Origin: Apiotrichum sp. Y4204
Taxonomy: Eukaryota; Basidiomycota; Tremellomycetes; Trichosporonales; Trichosporonaceae
Length of the DNA stretch: 64,000 bases
Direction of reading: 5' to 3'
Assembly: GCA_025531455.1 (NCBI GenBank)
Contig: JAMYHL010000017.1
Span: 124,001 to 188,000, forward strand
In this document: positions 24,201 through 36,508 of the stretch, in pieces
Position numbering within the stretch: position 1 is the first letter of the stretch
Layout: each line of letters starts with the position of its first letter
Position numbers and translations under genes: made by a program
Notes under the pieces: generated by a model
Seen by the model: only the letters and a program-made list of their open reading frames with translations
Databases searched by the model: none
Told to the model about the DNA's origin: nothing

Positions 24201-26447
24201 GCGTTCAACTCTCGGGCCTGTGTGATCTGCACTACGGAGAACATGTCCGAGAACCAGCCCCAGTGCAGAACATACACAACAACTATTGCATACAAACAAG
24301 GCACACCATTTGCAGGACATCTGCAACGGGTACCCGTCAGCCCCTTGACGACATGTTACGGCTGGGTTACGAGAACTGGGCGTGCAGCTGGTGAGACATT
24401 GCATCAGCGGCAGCTGGCCTGGCCGCTGGACCCCTGCCGCGAACCACAGCCACGGTATCATACCCAGCGCCATGGGGCAGGCAGACCACCGCATCCAGGA
24501 GCTTGAACGTCTACAAGCTGCCTAAGCCAGGCAGACCTGGAAGTTTCACCTCCCACAGCATCAACATCTCCCAAGCCGCATTCCGCGCAACGTAAATGAT
24601 GCAAGAGTCGGCAGGGCAGACAGGGCACTTGGGCAGTCCCGCCACGCCCGCTGCGAATCAATCAAGTCCGAGGATCAGGTGGCTAATGGCTGGTCCAAGT
24701 CGGAGACCACCATTCTCGGAGCCAAGACTCTGTCGAAGCGAACTTTATGCACGTTTCTGGGCACTCGGGCAACTCGGATATCGGGCAACGAGTCTGGCGC
24801 TGGCGGCTATGCTAGGTATTGTGATAGCCAGCAAAGCTCTAGTGCTCTTGTGGCTGCCAGGACGGCGGCGGTGCAGATGCGTTAACTGATCATCGCTCGC
24901 GCTTCGCGGATCAGCGGATCAGCGCCGGTTCCTTGCACATTTGCTTCTAGCGCAGGCTGTGCCATCGCCACCCCTCACGATCAACGCGATCAACGATCAA
25001 CGGGGTCCGATCACTTTAGTGCCGGGACATTGGGACGAGTGATCGTCGGGGCGGCAGTATTGCACTCTACTGCACATATGCACGGTTCGCGGTGCACGGG
25101 GTGTCTTGCGAATCCCGGATCCTATAGTGCGATGAACGCGATCTGCAGCATACAGACCACTGTCGATCGCGCAATCGCCTGCCGCCCCGCCGCTGATTGT
25201 CCGTCTCTCATGCCTCGAGTTGCAAGTTTATCTGCCTTGTCCAGCCGCTATCGCTATCGCTGTGTAGCTGCACAGCGCACAGCACAATGTCACACATCGC
25301 CACATGCATATCAATCGCCTATCTGTCGGCACGTAGCATACACAAACCCATTATTGGCCGCAGCAATCTCCAACCAGTGGGATTCGGGCGCTGGAACCCG
25401 ATTCCGCCTCTGTTGCCTAATTGCCCTATACGGTTACAGTTACAATTCTGTACTCCTGGACGCACTGGCCCACCCCGCAGCCGAGTAATGCCCAGGCACG
25501 GACCGGTGGGTGGCCACGGGTGGCGAGGCGCCAGGCAGGTAGACGGCCAGGCGGGACAGCAGCGAAGAAAACGCTCATTGATCATAATCGTATGATCGAG
25601 AGTCTGGCCGCAGCGCGCAGATGCCAAGAAAAAAAGACCGACTGCGCCGCGGTGTGAGCCAGCGCATGCAGCGCACCCCTTGTGCATTTCAAGAAGGAAT
25701 AGAGTCATAGTGGGGTCACTGGCCAAGAAAAATGGTTGTATGCTGTCTGCTGTATGCTGTATGCCGTGCATGCATGCCTACGTTCCGGCGCCGGCGCCGG
25801 CGACGTGGCTGGCAGCGACGACTGCTGGTCTTGGGAGTCTTGATGCATATCGGCGTTGGGTGAGATTGTGAGATGGGTGAGATGGTTCCAAGGCTTGGCC
25901 CAGGTTTGAGGGGATCGAGATCGGGAAGGAGGGCATGTCATCGCGATATCGCATCAACAGCAGTATAGCAGCATTAGCAGCATGGTATATGGTGGTAGTA
26001 GACATCTGTACATCTAGTCGCTGGTGTGCCAGGACCAGCGTAACAGTAGTAGCAAGAGGAAATATGGGTTAGTGTGCCGCTTGTGCTGCGCCTTCCTTGG
26101 CCTTCCTCTGTTCTCCTGCCCTCGCTTCTTCCCATTCTCTGCCTTTCGACTCAGGTACTCTGGCCCTAACATCGTCATCGCCCCCCCAAGCCGGCCAGGC
26201 AGCCAGCGCCCAAGGCCCCCCGTGCGCCCCGGGCCAGCTAGTCGGCCAAATCTTCCCTTTTCTGCCTCTTCTTTTCAACTCTGGAGATTAATTTCCCTTG
26301 AGAGCTTGGGACCTCTCTGGATGCAGCAGGTAGCAGTGCCTCGGGGCCAAGGTCTTCCTCTTCCTTCCCCGCATAGCCCCCAGTCTTTCTGAGTACTACT
26401 GTATTCTGCATATTCCCCTGGGGCATGCACCTTGAGGCGGGGGGCAC
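21219..26447. other. Gene-free interval, first part
   Basis: More than 5 kb in which I found no frame with coding character on either strand and no spliced gene I could assemble. It contains a short CCCAGAGTT repeat, clusters of GATCA words near 24885-25012 and scattered microsatellites. Candidates for its content are distal promoter, long untranscribed spacer or a non-coding RNA, none of which I can show. Confidence 0.5.
22198..22237. repeat. TTCCCAGAG decamer repeat
   Basis: Four near-identical copies of a TTCCCAGA(A/G) unit in a row, the last one shortened. Confidence 0.85.
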
Positions 26448-26493
26448 CATCATCATCAGATCATCAGATCATCAGATCATCATCATCATCATC
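26448..26493. repeat. CATCAT / GATCATCA microsatellite
   Basis: CAT triplets with GATCATCA interruptions, over about 46 bases, in the far upstream region of the 1204-residue protein gene. Confidence 0.9.
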
Positions 26494-27886
26494 GCATTCG
26501 CACATCATTGTGAGCACTGCCTGCGCCCCTGGCTGCCCTGGCTAGTGGCTGCCCCCTGCCCTCCGTCCTGCCCTCCCCTGCCCTCCCCTGCGCCCCCCAT
26601 TGCCATCTCCATCTCCATCGCCCTCGAGAACATCCAGCATCCCATTCCATCTCAATCTCCACATTTCGACCACATTATTGTCATAGTCGCCTCTTACGCC
26701 GCCTCTCCACCTCTGCTGTGCTCACCATCACACAGTCTCGCATTCTCACTCTTCGTCTCTTCTTTGCCGGACAACTCGTTTCAACAACTTCCATCTCCAT
26801 CTCCCTCGCCATCGCGCATCGCCCCTTTGCGATCTCCCGTTCCCCCCCTTCTCGACCCCTTTTGTGTCCAATTCTATATACTTTGTGGTTTTTCATTATT
26901 TATATACTCATTATTTCCAGCCAGCCCGCCCCCTCGGTTCCCCCCTGTGTGCCCCGCCCCGCCTCCCCGCCCCTACCTCACCCCCCCCGTGTGCGCTTCC
27001 CGTTCGCAGCACAAGCACACCACAGCGTCAAGGCGTCGCCGCATCCCCGGACCTGTGCGTTACGACCGCCACCTCGCCCTCATCGACGCTTCTCGGACCC
27101 CTTCTCGGTCTCCTGTCACCCCCTTACCTTGCAGCTCGCATCGAACTGTAGCGGATAGCGGATCTCTGCGATTCCAGCGCTTACACCGTCCCCCTCCTGC
27201 GACCGACCGGACAACCGCAGCAACAAAACAGCGGGTAGAATCCTATAGCTCAAGAGCAATATAGCAACTAGAAACAACCTGACTGCGGCTATTCCGGCCA
27301 ACTTGCCCCCCACCGACACCCACAGCCCCTCACCCTTTCGCGACCCGCCCCCAACCCTCTCATCAGTGCACCTCCATCCACAACTGGTGTGACAAAGTGT
27401 CACTTTTCCTCTTTATCATTGTCGCATACACCTGTGTTCTCGTGGTCCTCACACACGTCCGACATTTGTTACCTGCAACACTCCTGAAACGGTCCGAACA
27501 CTCCTGTAGAGCACCTCGCCCCGCAGTCCCGCAGCACCCTCGATCCCCCGTCTGTCCGCGGCTTCGTCTTAGCTGCCTATCACGTCTCCCGCAGTAATCT
27601 CGCGCCCCAACCCTCGAATACGGGTCTCGCAGTTCCCTCGGCTCCGCGAGTAGATACCTCGAGGGCTCCAGATCAGTGATTAGTTGCCGATTCATCCCAC
27701 ACCACCTTCCCTCGAACCGCAGCTTCACCCCAGATCCCAAAATCTCACTGCTTACAGTCGGCGCCCCACATACTGCCGACTCGCGCACTCTTCTCCGACG
27801 CCGTCGCCCACCACTGTTCGCCAACCCCCCTTCTCTAGCGCACCTCTCGCTTCTCGTGCATCAGTCGTGGTTGCAGCTTGTTCGCC
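26494..27886 (+). promoter_or_regulatory. Long pyrimidine-rich promoter/leader
   Basis: The 1.4 kb before the ATG at 27887 is strongly C+T rich on the plus strand with many short upstream ATGs, typical of a long fungal 5' leader. Open frames here (one of about 279 codons) are Pro/Ser/Leu-rich artefacts of the base skew. The transcription start is not visible. Confidence 0.45.
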
Positions 27887-30800
27887 ATGGCGACGTTTGA
27901 AGTATTTGCGGAACGCCAACCATGGGAGGAGGTGAGTCTTGTCTCGCACGATGATGACATCGTTGTGCTCCCGTGTGTGTGCTTGGACCGATTGCATCGC
28001 CCTGCAGTGTGTTCTGTGTCCGATCCTCAGGAATGGACGCCTGGCCTGTGGAATGAGAGCCATTGTCCCTTCCCTATCACCACCCCCTCTCATGTTGTTT
28101 CGTCTCGACATTTCAAGACGGCTTTGATAGGTGGACTGGTGTGCATGCTGTCATGGGGGACGTCGTCGCCATGACGTTTGCATGTGGTCGATTTGCGGTG
28201 ATTCGAGCCAAGCAAGTCCGCTCCCCGTGGGCCAGGGAGGGCGATAGTGGCATTTTACAGACACTGCCCTCAACTTGACCCTCTCACCTCCCCTGGATAA
28301 GGGGATCAATCGCCCTGGCAACACCTTGGGACTGTGCAAAGAGAGGGGACAAAAGTGCTCTTGCACATCACCATTACTATTCATCATCGTCATCATTGCG
28401 CCCAAGCTTGCCCCTTCTTTGCTCTCCCCTGTTCTTTTGATTCTCATCGGGCCCGGGAAGATATCTTGTTGCTCTCTCTCATCCAATCCCATCCGAAATC
28501 ATCATGCACCCTTGCCTGTTAGAGTAGTCGGAGTGGCCGGACTGGCAACGGCACATTTACACCCTGGATGGACCGGCGGACGGGTCGAGCCTGTCCCTGC
28601 CATTATCAGTGGATCAGTGGGCCCAGCCAGTGGCCAGTGGCCGTTGATCCTGTCTATTATCAGCACTGTTTTGAGTTGCGTGGGCCCTCAACTGGGGTGC
28701 CACATATAGCATCTCTTGCTATGCACAGGGCGCGCGATCGCAATCATGCAAAACTGTGCCGAGTAGACCGAGTGTATGGCCGACGATGGGCTCTTTTGGT
28801 CTGTATGCATGTGTGCATTGCATACATTGCATACACAGCGACACAGACGTCCTTGCGGAAGATCTATAGATCTTTCCCCCTTGGACCTTGGAGCGACCGA
28901 CCGATATAATACATGATTGCTATTGCGAGCTATTTGGCTGTGTGTGTGTGCTGTGCGGGACTAGTGGCAGTAGATTTGTTACAGTCACCTTTTTTTTTTT
29001 TGTAATTGTACAGCCTTCCCCGTCCCCCCCAGTGTCCCTTCACGCGCTCCCTCCTCTTCTTCCTCTCCCTTTTCTCCCTTATCCCCCTGACTTGTGAGGC
29101 GACAAGCTCGCTGCCAAGCCTTCTGATTTTCTTGTCTTCCCTCATCACTCCTACCCCTTCCCCTTCCCTCTAGTTTTTCCCCTGTCCCTCTACCAGTCGA
29201 CGATTTTGTCACCATTTTTCATTTTTTTTTTCTTCTCCTCCACCACCTACTCCGGTGATTTGCTCCGTCGTTTCTGCGCGGCCGTGTTTTCGCCGTTTCC
29301 GCCGTGTGTGTATGCCAAGACTACAACCACTGGCTGGTGTGACAACAGTGACACCATCTACTACAACAACCACTGCCACTGCCATTACTACTAGTACCAG
29401 GGCTTACTAGTGCGGTAGTGCAGTAGTAGTAGCTGTATGTGCATTACTACTACTCCACCCCACTCTTCACTACAGCTCTCCTCCCTCCTCCCCTCTGTCG
29501 CCGCCACCACCGCCGCTGCTGTAACCGTCGTTGTCGTCGTCGTATTCACACTCTCCCACTCCCCGCACAATTCCCCTGTCTTCCCCTCTCTTCACACTCT
29601 GTTGGGCCGTGTCCGTCACATATCTTCTTTCATTTCTTCTCATCATTCATACACTTCTCGCTGTCTCGTCTACACACACCGCAATCCCACATTCCCCCCG
29701 CGCCCTCTCGCCCTCTTTGCTCTCTGTCTCGCGCCTCGGTTCTGTTCCTTCTGTCATCACGCACACACATTCGCATACAAGCACACATACACACACACAC
29801 ACGCTCTTTTTAAACGACGTAACTGTAAAACTCACACCTTCCTCAGCAACAGGTCGAGTCACCGACAGAGGAGACTTATGGCCCCTCACCATTAGAGCTG
29901 GCCCTCTCCCGAACACGCTCGCCCACTTCCCCCCCTCCTGTCCTACCGACATCACCCACCTCCCCCACCCGCTCGCGAAGGCTCTCTGGTGATCCAGGCT
30001 CTCCACCGCCTGCTTGGAAGCGTAGGACATCGGTCAGCCACAGAAGCACGTTGTCAAACAGTTCGAGCACGTCAGATCCATCGTCGCCCCCGCTCGCTGG
30101 ATCGCCACCATCGTTTTCATCCCAGTCATCGTCACCACCCAATCACCCACAGTACCAGCCATCATCACCGCCTTTTCCTAACCAACAGCAGCGCCGGCCT
30201 CCCCCAAATCTCGTCATGACCCGTGCAAGTGTCGCTCAGCGTCTCTTGCGTGAAAACGAACCACCTCACCTCCGTGTCCCAACACGCAACGCCCCGGGGG
30301 CCTATCGTCGTCGCGCAGGCACCACCGGATCGAACCGCTCATCGCTTCACAGCCAAGACGGCGGTCTTACCAGCGAAGATCTGTGGAACGAGGACGAAAC
30401 CCCAGACATGAGCAATCCGATGCGCCCCGCCTCTGAGCGGCCCCTTGATACCGTCAACCGCATGAGCCAGCGGTTTGATCAGCCCGTCTTCCCTATGGGT
30501 GTCGAGAACCTTTGGCCCTCAGCTCCGCCCGAGGAGTATCAGCCACCCCCAAAAACCAAGTCGTTGACCAACATGTCGGCCATCAAGCGCCGCAGCGGAA
30601 CCCTCAAGAAGCGCACATCGCACAATGGAACCATGAACGGGGACGGGCCTTACCCTGCCAGCATGACCCCTGCGCGTTCCAAGGATGCCCTGTCCTCAGC
30701 GCACTCGTCGACGACATCCTTGTCCATGCCCATGAACAAGTCTCAGGCATCACTCCACAGCAACCGTCAGCCGTCATACTCGTACTCGCTTGACCTGTTG

Positions 30801-33416
30801 AGCACATTGATGCCACGTGAAGGTGGTTACGCTCTGGCGGCCCAGATCGGCTATGGCAACAGTCCAGTAACCCCCGTCGACATCAACCGGGGCTCATATG
30901 GACCCAACCCACCCAACAGCTACCGCGGCCCCCGTGGACCTGCCGCCAAGAGCTCTGGCATGCGATGGAGCATCGACCCGGACGAGCAGCACAATCCTCA
31001 ATCCCCGCCCGGACGGTCGTCCCCTGCAACTACCGTTTCGTCCCTGGGGGATGAGTACGACTTTTCGAACCCTGTCAATCCTCAATACGTAACTGCTCCG
31101 TCCGCCCCCAGCCCCCTCAGCCAACAAACGTCTGCAGCTGAAATGTCCCACAACACGGCGCCTACCGCTCCTCCGGCTACTTCTCAGGGTTCGTCCACTC
31201 CTGCAGTCGCAGCGGGCGCAGTTGCCGGCGCTGCGGCCGCAGCGGCAGCTGCTGCTCCGGCCAGGAGCAAGACCAAGAAGGAGCGAAAGGCCGAGGAGAA
31301 GGCTGCCAAGGAGGCCGCAAAAGCGGAGGCCAAGCGAGCCGCACAGGAGAAGGCCGAGGCCGAGGCGCGTGCAAAGGTCGAGGCGAAGCGCGCCGCCGCT
31401 GACGCCGCACTCAAGGAGAAGGAGCTCAAAGCACAGGCCAAGGCGGAGGCTGCCAGGAAGAAGGAGGAAGAGAAGGCGGCCAGGTCGAGGACTCGTTCGG
31501 TTAAGCGTGTGCCATCTTTCCATCGCCGCTCGCAAGTCTTTAGCTCGTCGGACCCAGTCCCCGATCTGCCCTCCGCTGCCGCTACCGCCACGCACGCTCC
31601 TTCAACAGCCACGTCGAACGGTAACGCAGCAAACGGGCATGCGCATGGACACATGAATGGTAACGCTGCGGCCCACACTCAGCCATCCGGTGTTCGGCCG
31701 GCTGCCGCTGCTGGAGCAGCCGCCGCCGCCGCCGCTGCAGTCCCTGCTCACATCGTTATTCCCCAGCGGTCAACGAGCGTTGCCCGTCCACTCGGGCCTA
31801 CTGTCACCCCCGGTGCGAAGCCGGCCGCACCGGCGCAACAGGCGCCCGTGCAGCCAGCATCAGCGCCGGCCCAGGCTCAAGCTCCCGGTCCTATGTCGCC
31901 TGCGTCGTCTGTTCCTGCGCCCAACACTGCGCCTGCTCCGTCCTCGATGCCTCGGATGGCAACGGCACCATCCGCAGCCGTGCAGAACCCTACCACTCCA
32001 GCCACCCAAGGTGTGACACCAAGGGCTCCCGTCCCTCCCACGACTGTGGCTCCAACTGCACAGCCGCAGCGCACCATTGTTCCTGTTGTGGCACCTGTGC
32101 CTGTTGCCGCTCCTACTGCTGCGGGGCCACCAGTTTCGGCGACCACTAGCTCCCCCGCACCGCCGCCGGCCCGCATGTCGCCCAATGGACCCCCTGCCCA
32201 GCCCATGTCCGCATCTCCGGTTCCACCGATGGCCGGCACACCGCCTGTTGCGCCCCGATCGCCTTCCCGCGCTCCTGTTGTTGCTGCAGCTGCAGCTGTT
32301 CAGCCACCCGTCGGCAAGCCTCCGGCCATGCTTGCCGCGCTGCCGCCCGCCTCCGGCTCCCCGGTTCAATCGCCGCCTTCTCGCAGCCCTATGCAGACAC
32401 CAGGCGCACCAACCTCAGCGCCTCGTTCGCCCGTTCAGTCTCCGCCGACCCCACCGGTTGCACCTCGCTCCCCGGGGCAGGTTGTTCCGGGGTCTACCGG
32501 TCGCCCACCCATGCCGGGACCTGCTCGCCACGCGGCGCAGCCTCCTGTTCACGCACCGGTGCCTGTCCCCGCGGCTCGTGCACCTGTCCCTCAAGCGCCG
32601 GCTCCCACTCAGGCCCCTGTCCCGCGTCGTCCGATGCAACAGCAGCCCGCGGCCCCCCCTGTCCGTCCTCGCCAGCCGTCGACGGCTTCCCCTGCGCAAC
32701 CTCCTGCCATTGCAGTGACCCAGTCGCCCAGCCCGGTCTCGTCGCGTGACCCATCGAGGAAGGCCTCATCGCCGTCGATCACCAGCACAATCCGTGCCTC
32801 CAACTCCACTGCTCCTGCGCAGAAGAAGGGTCTCTTCTCATCGCTCAAGAAGCGCTTCTCCATTTCTGCGCTGGACTCGCCCCCAGCTCAGGCTCGCCTG
32901 GCGCGTCCGAGCTCGGCCGTGATTGCCCAGCCTACGCTCCAGGAGAAGGACTTGCCCAACGTTCCCCCGGCTCCGGTGGTGGCTCCTCAGTCCCCTGCGA
33001 AGAGCCGTTCTGCTTCGCAGCCTGCACCTCAGGCTCCGCAGCCTCCCAAGGGCCGTTCCGGGGCGCCGACTCAGGTCAACATTCCTCCTCCGATTGTTGT
33101 TCCTCCCCGCAACTCGTCACTGGCCACCCAGTCGCCGCTGTCGCCTGTTGTCGCCAGCCCCGACCCCAACCAGCTTGACCGCCAGCCCTCGCTGTCCAAC
33201 CCTTCTTCGGTGGTCGTCACACCGACCGCTAGCATGGCTGCCACCTCTGCTGGATCCCTTTTTGACATTCGCCGGCCCGTTGTGCGCGAGCGTTCCGACT
33301 CGGGAACCTCGGCGTCGGCGTCAAACGTTACCGACCACGAGGTCGACAAGTCCAATGTCCCCACCTATGAGCCACGCACTGAGCAGGTCCTATCGACTGT
33401 CGTGGCTGCTCACTGA
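27887..33416 (+). CDS. Large disordered Pro/Ser/Ala-rich protein with coiled coil
   Basis: Two exons (27887-27931 and 29847-33416) give 1204 residues. Exon 1 is MATFEVFAERQPWEE and ends at a clean GTGAGT donor. Exon 2 opens right after TTCCTCAG and joins in phase (QQVESPTEETYG). The second frame has a stop at 29826 and no ATG until 30216, so exon 1 is the best source of a start; otherwise translation would begin at M-T-R-A-S (30216). Residues about 138-250 look the least biased (SVAQRLLRENEP, SEDLWNEDETPDM, MGVENLWPS). A poly-Ala run (about 466-486) leads into a Lys/Glu/Ala coiled coil (about 486-566), then several hundred Pro/Ala/Ser-rich residues and a basic patch (KKGLFSSLKKRFS). No enzymatic domain was recognised; a scaffold role is only a guess. 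Confidence 0.75.
27932..29846 (+). other. 1.9 kb intron of the large disordered-protein gene
   Basis: GTGAGT donor and CCTTCCTCAG acceptor flank 1915 bases, 30 or more times the usual intron length in this window. Inside are T12 and T10 runs near 28990 and 29220, long CT-rich stretches and a CA repeat. No further coding exon could be placed, but a small one might have been missed. Confidence 0.6.
29761..29804. repeat. CA microsatellite
   Basis: Interrupted (CA)n run a short way before the 3' end of the long intron. Confidence 0.85.
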
Positions 33417-34070
33417 AAGATGATTCCCGACAACGGTCATTTTTCCATCATCCGTGTTTGATTGATCTCTTTTATGACCCGAGCACAATCGTAACCCAAC
33501 ACATCCAGCACCTACCCACGCCACCACACAACGCACTCACACATACACCCACGCACCCGATTGTTTGAACTGTATTGCCATCCCCGATGGACGCTTTTTT
33601 TCCAGCGCACTTGCCCCCATTCCCCTCGTTAATTTTGTTACTACTTTTCACCTTTCGTCTCCACCCATTTCATTCCCATACACGTCGCGCAAGACCACCA
33701 TCCCCAAAACGCCAGAAGCCAGAACACCTCCATTGCCAATTGTGCCACCATTTCAATGACCCATGAATGCATAGAGTAGCAACGAGAGTCGTGTGGACTG
33801 GCGATATGAATATGTAACCATTGGACTATGAAAACGTTTGAAGAGCTGAGAATGGTAGTGTTGCATGGTGCGAGTGGTGGGTGCCTGAGGTGGTGGACTT
33901 GGGTGAGATTCGAGTTGCCACTGGCAGGTGCATCTGCCAAAGTCCCTTGCTGGCCCGCCACCCAAAATCAACCTCCACCATCGGAGTAGCAGGAAAAACA
34001 AAAAGTTCGTGTTGTCAACTCTTCAACACTCACCTAGCTCACGTCAAGTTCGCACCGCGAACCCGTCCAA
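33417..34070. other. Intergenic
   Basis: 3' flank of the disordered-protein gene and promoter of the pseudouridine synthase gene. Apart from pyrimidine-rich runs nothing was seen. Confidence 0.5.
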
Positions 34071-36272
34071 ATGTCCTCCCCGCCCCCCGCGGTCAGCACG
34101 AGCACGAGCACGACCACCGCCGCCCCGCCCGCGCCGACGCCGAGCGCGCTCTCCACAGCTACGGGCACGCGCACGGGCACGCCCTCTGGGTTTGACGACC
34201 GCCGCGACATTGACGACGGGTACGTCGCGCCCAAGATGTTCCCGAACGGCGCGCACCCCATGCTCCGGTACTGCCGCCCGTACTGGTGGCCGTACAAGAC
34301 GTTTGTCAAGCAGAGGTAAGATTGCAGATTGGGGGAGGAGCTTGCTTACTCACTTCAGGTGGATCGGGCGCCAGCTCCTCGAGGTCATCTCGACAGAGTT
34401 CCGTGATCGCAGCGTGGACTACTATGTGAGTCGCGAGCTACCCTCCGGGAATTGATAGCTGACGCTGCCCTTACGTTTTGAATTGCACATGTTTTCTGTT
34501 TCTCTTGCTATCTGTATACAGCGCCACGCACTCGAGAGCGGCGTGACGCGCGTTAATGGCGCGACGGCGTATCCCGAGCTGATCCTCCGTGACGGTGACC
34601 GGATCGAGTGAGTGCCGACTTCGCTGCTGCTATCGGCTGCTGACACTCCCAGCAACACCGTGCACCGGCACGAGCCGCCAGTGAGCAACGACCGGGTGCT
34701 GGTGCTGCACAAGGACGACGAGAAGCAGTTTGTCGTCGTCTCCAAGCCGGGGTCGCTGCCCGTCCACGCTGCGGGACGGTATTTCAAGCACACGCTGCTC
34801 GAGATTCTCAAGGCCGACCACGGGATTACTGCTTATGGTGGGTAGCTCTGAAATTGGATTTACTGACATGCAGCGGTGAACCGCCTCGACCGCCTGACTT
34901 CGGGACTCATGATTCTCGCGCTGAGCGGGCCCGCGTCGAACAAGCTCGCCAAGGAGTTCCAGGAGGGCAGAGTCGGCAAGGAGTATATCGCCCGCGTGCG
35001 CGGCTGCTTCCCCGAGGAAGAGGTCGTTGTTGACCAGCCGCTGCTCACTGTCGACAGGCAGATGGGCCTCGTGATCGTTGCGCCGCAAGGCAAGGTCGGT
35101 ACTTCTCCGTCCGCCAACCCGCTCCACTGCTTACTGTTCAGGAAGCCAAGACGATCTTTACGCGCATGAGCTACGACGCGAAGCGCGACCAGAGTGTGGT
35201 CCACTGCCGCCCGATAACTGGCCGGAGTGGGTACTTTCTGCTTCTCCTCCAAGCGGAATGCTGACTCCCAGCGCATCAAATCCGCGTGCATCTCCAGTGG
35301 CTCGGGTACCCGATCGCCAATGACCCGCTGTACGCGCTCTCGTCGGTGTGGGGCGATGAGTGCGGCAAGGGCGGCGTCGACCTCGTGGACCAGGGCGAGG
35401 GCGTCTCACACCAGCTCAAGGCCATCGCCGCGCGCGTTGCCGAGGCGAAGCGGCCAAAGCAGACCCCGCCGCGGCGCGGCGGCTCCCCTCCACCGATTCC
35501 TGATGACTCGGCCCGCCTGGCAGGTAAGGAGGCGCTACCCGAGGGCGAGGTCCAGTCCAAGAGCGGGCCGTCAGCGCGGGAGCTCTCGAACGTGGATGTC
35601 ACCTCTCCAATTCTCCTCTCGGCACAGGCCCGTAACGTGATCGCACGCCTGCGCCAGCGCCGCGACGAGGCCGAGGACTGGGTCAAGTGGAAGGAGGTGG
35701 TGTTTGCGACGAAGAAGGTGCAGGATGAGCTGGACTCGACCGAAGCGGACGATGGCAAGAAGAAGAAGTACCCGTCTATCCCGCACCCGCGAGTGAACCA
35801 CGGCGTGAAGCGGAGCAAGGCCGTCGAGCGCGAGATTATGGAGACGCTCGACGACAATGCGACGCCACTCGCGCCGCCGGTGCACGTCCCCGAGGGCTTT
35901 TGCCCGCAATGCTACACCCCGGTCCCCGACGACCCGGACCCCGAGAGCCTGTTCATCTACCTCCACGCGCGGCGGTACACGACCGAGGGGCTCGGCACGT
36001 GGGAGACGCCGCTGCCCCGCTGGGCGGGCGAGGACTGGGACGGCGATTGGCGCGGGTGGGACGGCGAGGCGCCCGTCAGCGTCGTCGGGGACGAGGCGCT
36101 GCACCACGAGCCTGGGGAGGTGAGGAAGGACAAGGGAAAGGAGATGGAGGGGACGATCAAGGTCAAACCGGCTGAGCTACCGAGCGACCTTGAGGCCAGC
36201 CCTAAGGCATCGGCGGGATACATCCCCGCCGACATCTCTGCTCCCGAGCAGTGCGCGGAGAGCACATTGTAG
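34071..36272 (+). CDS. RluA-type RNA pseudouridine synthase (Rib2/Pus8-Pus9 group)
   Basis: Seven exons (34071-34315, 34359-34425, 34522-34607, 34653-34837, 34874-35094, 35142-35226, 35272-36272) give 629 residues. After a Thr/Ala/Pro-rich N-terminus comes a positively charged RNA-binding segment ([31 protein letters not shown]). The catalytic motif is [10 protein letters not shown] with Asp D200. The conserved [12 protein letters not shown] and [25 protein letters not shown] blocks follow. This is the fungal group that modifies U32 of cytosolic or mitochondrial tRNAs. The long C-terminal part has a CPQC pair and [10 protein letters not shown], as in yeast Pus8/Pus9, then an acidic tail. There is no sign of the deaminase domain that Rib2 carries in yeasts. 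One donor (GTCGGT) is weak. Confidence 0.9.
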
Positions 36273-36508
36273 ATATAGAGCGATGGATAGATCTAGGAAT
36301 GAGTCGCGAGCGTCGACGGCCCAGATGTCAGCTTGGCCATGTCAGGCGTATACCGATCCCCTCAGAAGCAAAATGTACATGCACGCGGACGTCTAGTGCC
36401 CGTCCGCCCGTCCCAATGTCCAGTCTATATGGCCACCAAGCGGCGAGCCGATCGTATTCTATCCCAGATCCAATATTCACAATGTCTGCTGTGATCCATC
36501 TATATTCG

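Noticed and set aside
26425..27264. 279-codon open frame on the plus strand
   Set aside because: Composition is Pro/Ser/Leu/His from CT-rich and CAT-repeat DNA, with open frames in several phases at once; it is the leader of the downstream gene.
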